64,000 nucleotides of DNA from Branchinecta lynchi (Eukaryota > Arthropoda > Branchiopoda > Anostraca > Branchinectidae). Numbering within the stretch: the first letter of the stretch is position 1; the number at the start of each line of letters is the position of its first letter. This document shows positions 63,570 to 64,000 of this stretch, piece by piece. Made by a program: the position numbers and the translations under genes. A model generated the notes under the pieces. That model was not told the origin of the DNA, did not search any database, and worked only from the letters and a program-made list of their open reading frames with translations. Where the stretch lies: contig JAKZAP010000013.1 of NCBI GenBank assembly GCA_023053575.1, positions 21,507,070 through 21,571,069 on the forward strand, written 5' to 3'.

Positions 63570-64000
63570 TTTTCCAAACAAAACCGATCGTTTTTCCGAA
63601 AATTGTCGAAAAAACGCCCTTGAGGTTAGATGAATTTTTTCCCCATAAAAATATATATTTGGTTTTCACCATGAGACCCTGTCTTGTGGGTCCTGGTTTG
63701 TCTACGTGGCTCCGACAAGGGAGGCCTAGACTATATCTATATTATTCCGGTAATTAATTCGGTATTTGTCCGAGTTGACAGTTTCGGGATTTTTCCGAAT
63801 GAGAATAACTCGGGGCTTTATCGAACGAGAGTGATTAGGGCGAATAAGATTTATTCCTGGATTTTTTCAAACATCAGCAATTCGAGATTTTTCTGTATTT
63901 GACAGTTCGAGACTTTACTGAGTAAGGCTAATTCGATAATTTTCTGTATAAAAGTCTCATAGGGATTTTTCCAAATAAGACCGATTCGGTTTTTTTCTGA
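63570..64000 (+). repeat. Degenerate ~27-32-bp minisatellite
   Basis: Variants of ATTCGGGATTTTTCCGAATG recur to the end of the window (63785, 63805, 63880, 63910, 63935, 63965). Too diverged for a fixed period. It may continue past 64000. Confidence 0.55.

Noticed and set aside
1..64000. Retrovirus, LTR retrotransposon or integrated DNA virus
   Set aside because: I looked for long direct terminal repeats, protease/integrase motifs and capsid-like frames and saw none; the two long inverted-repeat elements carry no coding capacity that I can recognise.

Overview
The window looks like repeat-dense, gene-poor nuclear DNA from an invertebrate animal. There are no long intact reading frames, no operons and no ribosome binding sites. 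There are spliced-looking exons with GT...AG borders, fragments of non-LTR retrotransposons that end in short microsatellite tails, a tRNA-derived SINE, and many small inverted-repeat DNA transposons with target-site duplications. I cannot name the phylum from the sequence. Nearly all six-frame ORFs of 60-120 residues are chance frames inside repeats.

Host coding sequence is sparse. Three minus-strand exons have good splice borders: 60771-60927, 29085-29198 and 15106-15317. Their reading phases are mutually compatible, so they may be one long gene threaded through about 45 kb of transposons. I do not recognise the protein. Weaker candidates are a first exon behind a CRE motif (1913-2006, +), a 78-codon frame (48615-48851, -) and a 172-codon frame (62783-63301, -).

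Mobile DNA, left to right. 1-9 kb: TTAA-flanked, hAT-like and other inverted-repeat elements, including a 584-bp hAT-type element with an 8-bp duplication. 8-14 kb, 18-23 kb, 25-26 kb, 38-40 kb, 48-50 kb and 56-57 kb: eleven copies of two related families (A and B). Both have a terminal palindrome or hairpin, then a (GTCC)n-type microsatellite, then degenerate tandem core repeats; this resembles the DINE/Helentron-derived and bivalve 'pearl' elements. 20-25 kb: a cluster of TTAA-flanked elements, two of which abut on one TTAA, plus two fold-backs. 26.8-27.2 kb: a 31-bp stem-loop minisatellite. 31.8-32.5 kb: a fold-back holding a tRNA-derived SINE. 33.3-38.4 kb: a 5.1-kb TA-flanked terminal-inverted-repeat element with subterminal repeats of one 16-bp motif and a composite internal array; this is the most unusual object here. 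40-58 kb: LINE 3' ends of at least four families, several broken by younger elements. 59-62 kb: tandem arrays.

Several insertions are nested with visible target-site duplications, so relative ages can be read directly. Apart from splice sites and one CRE-like site, I see no regulatory features that stand on their own.
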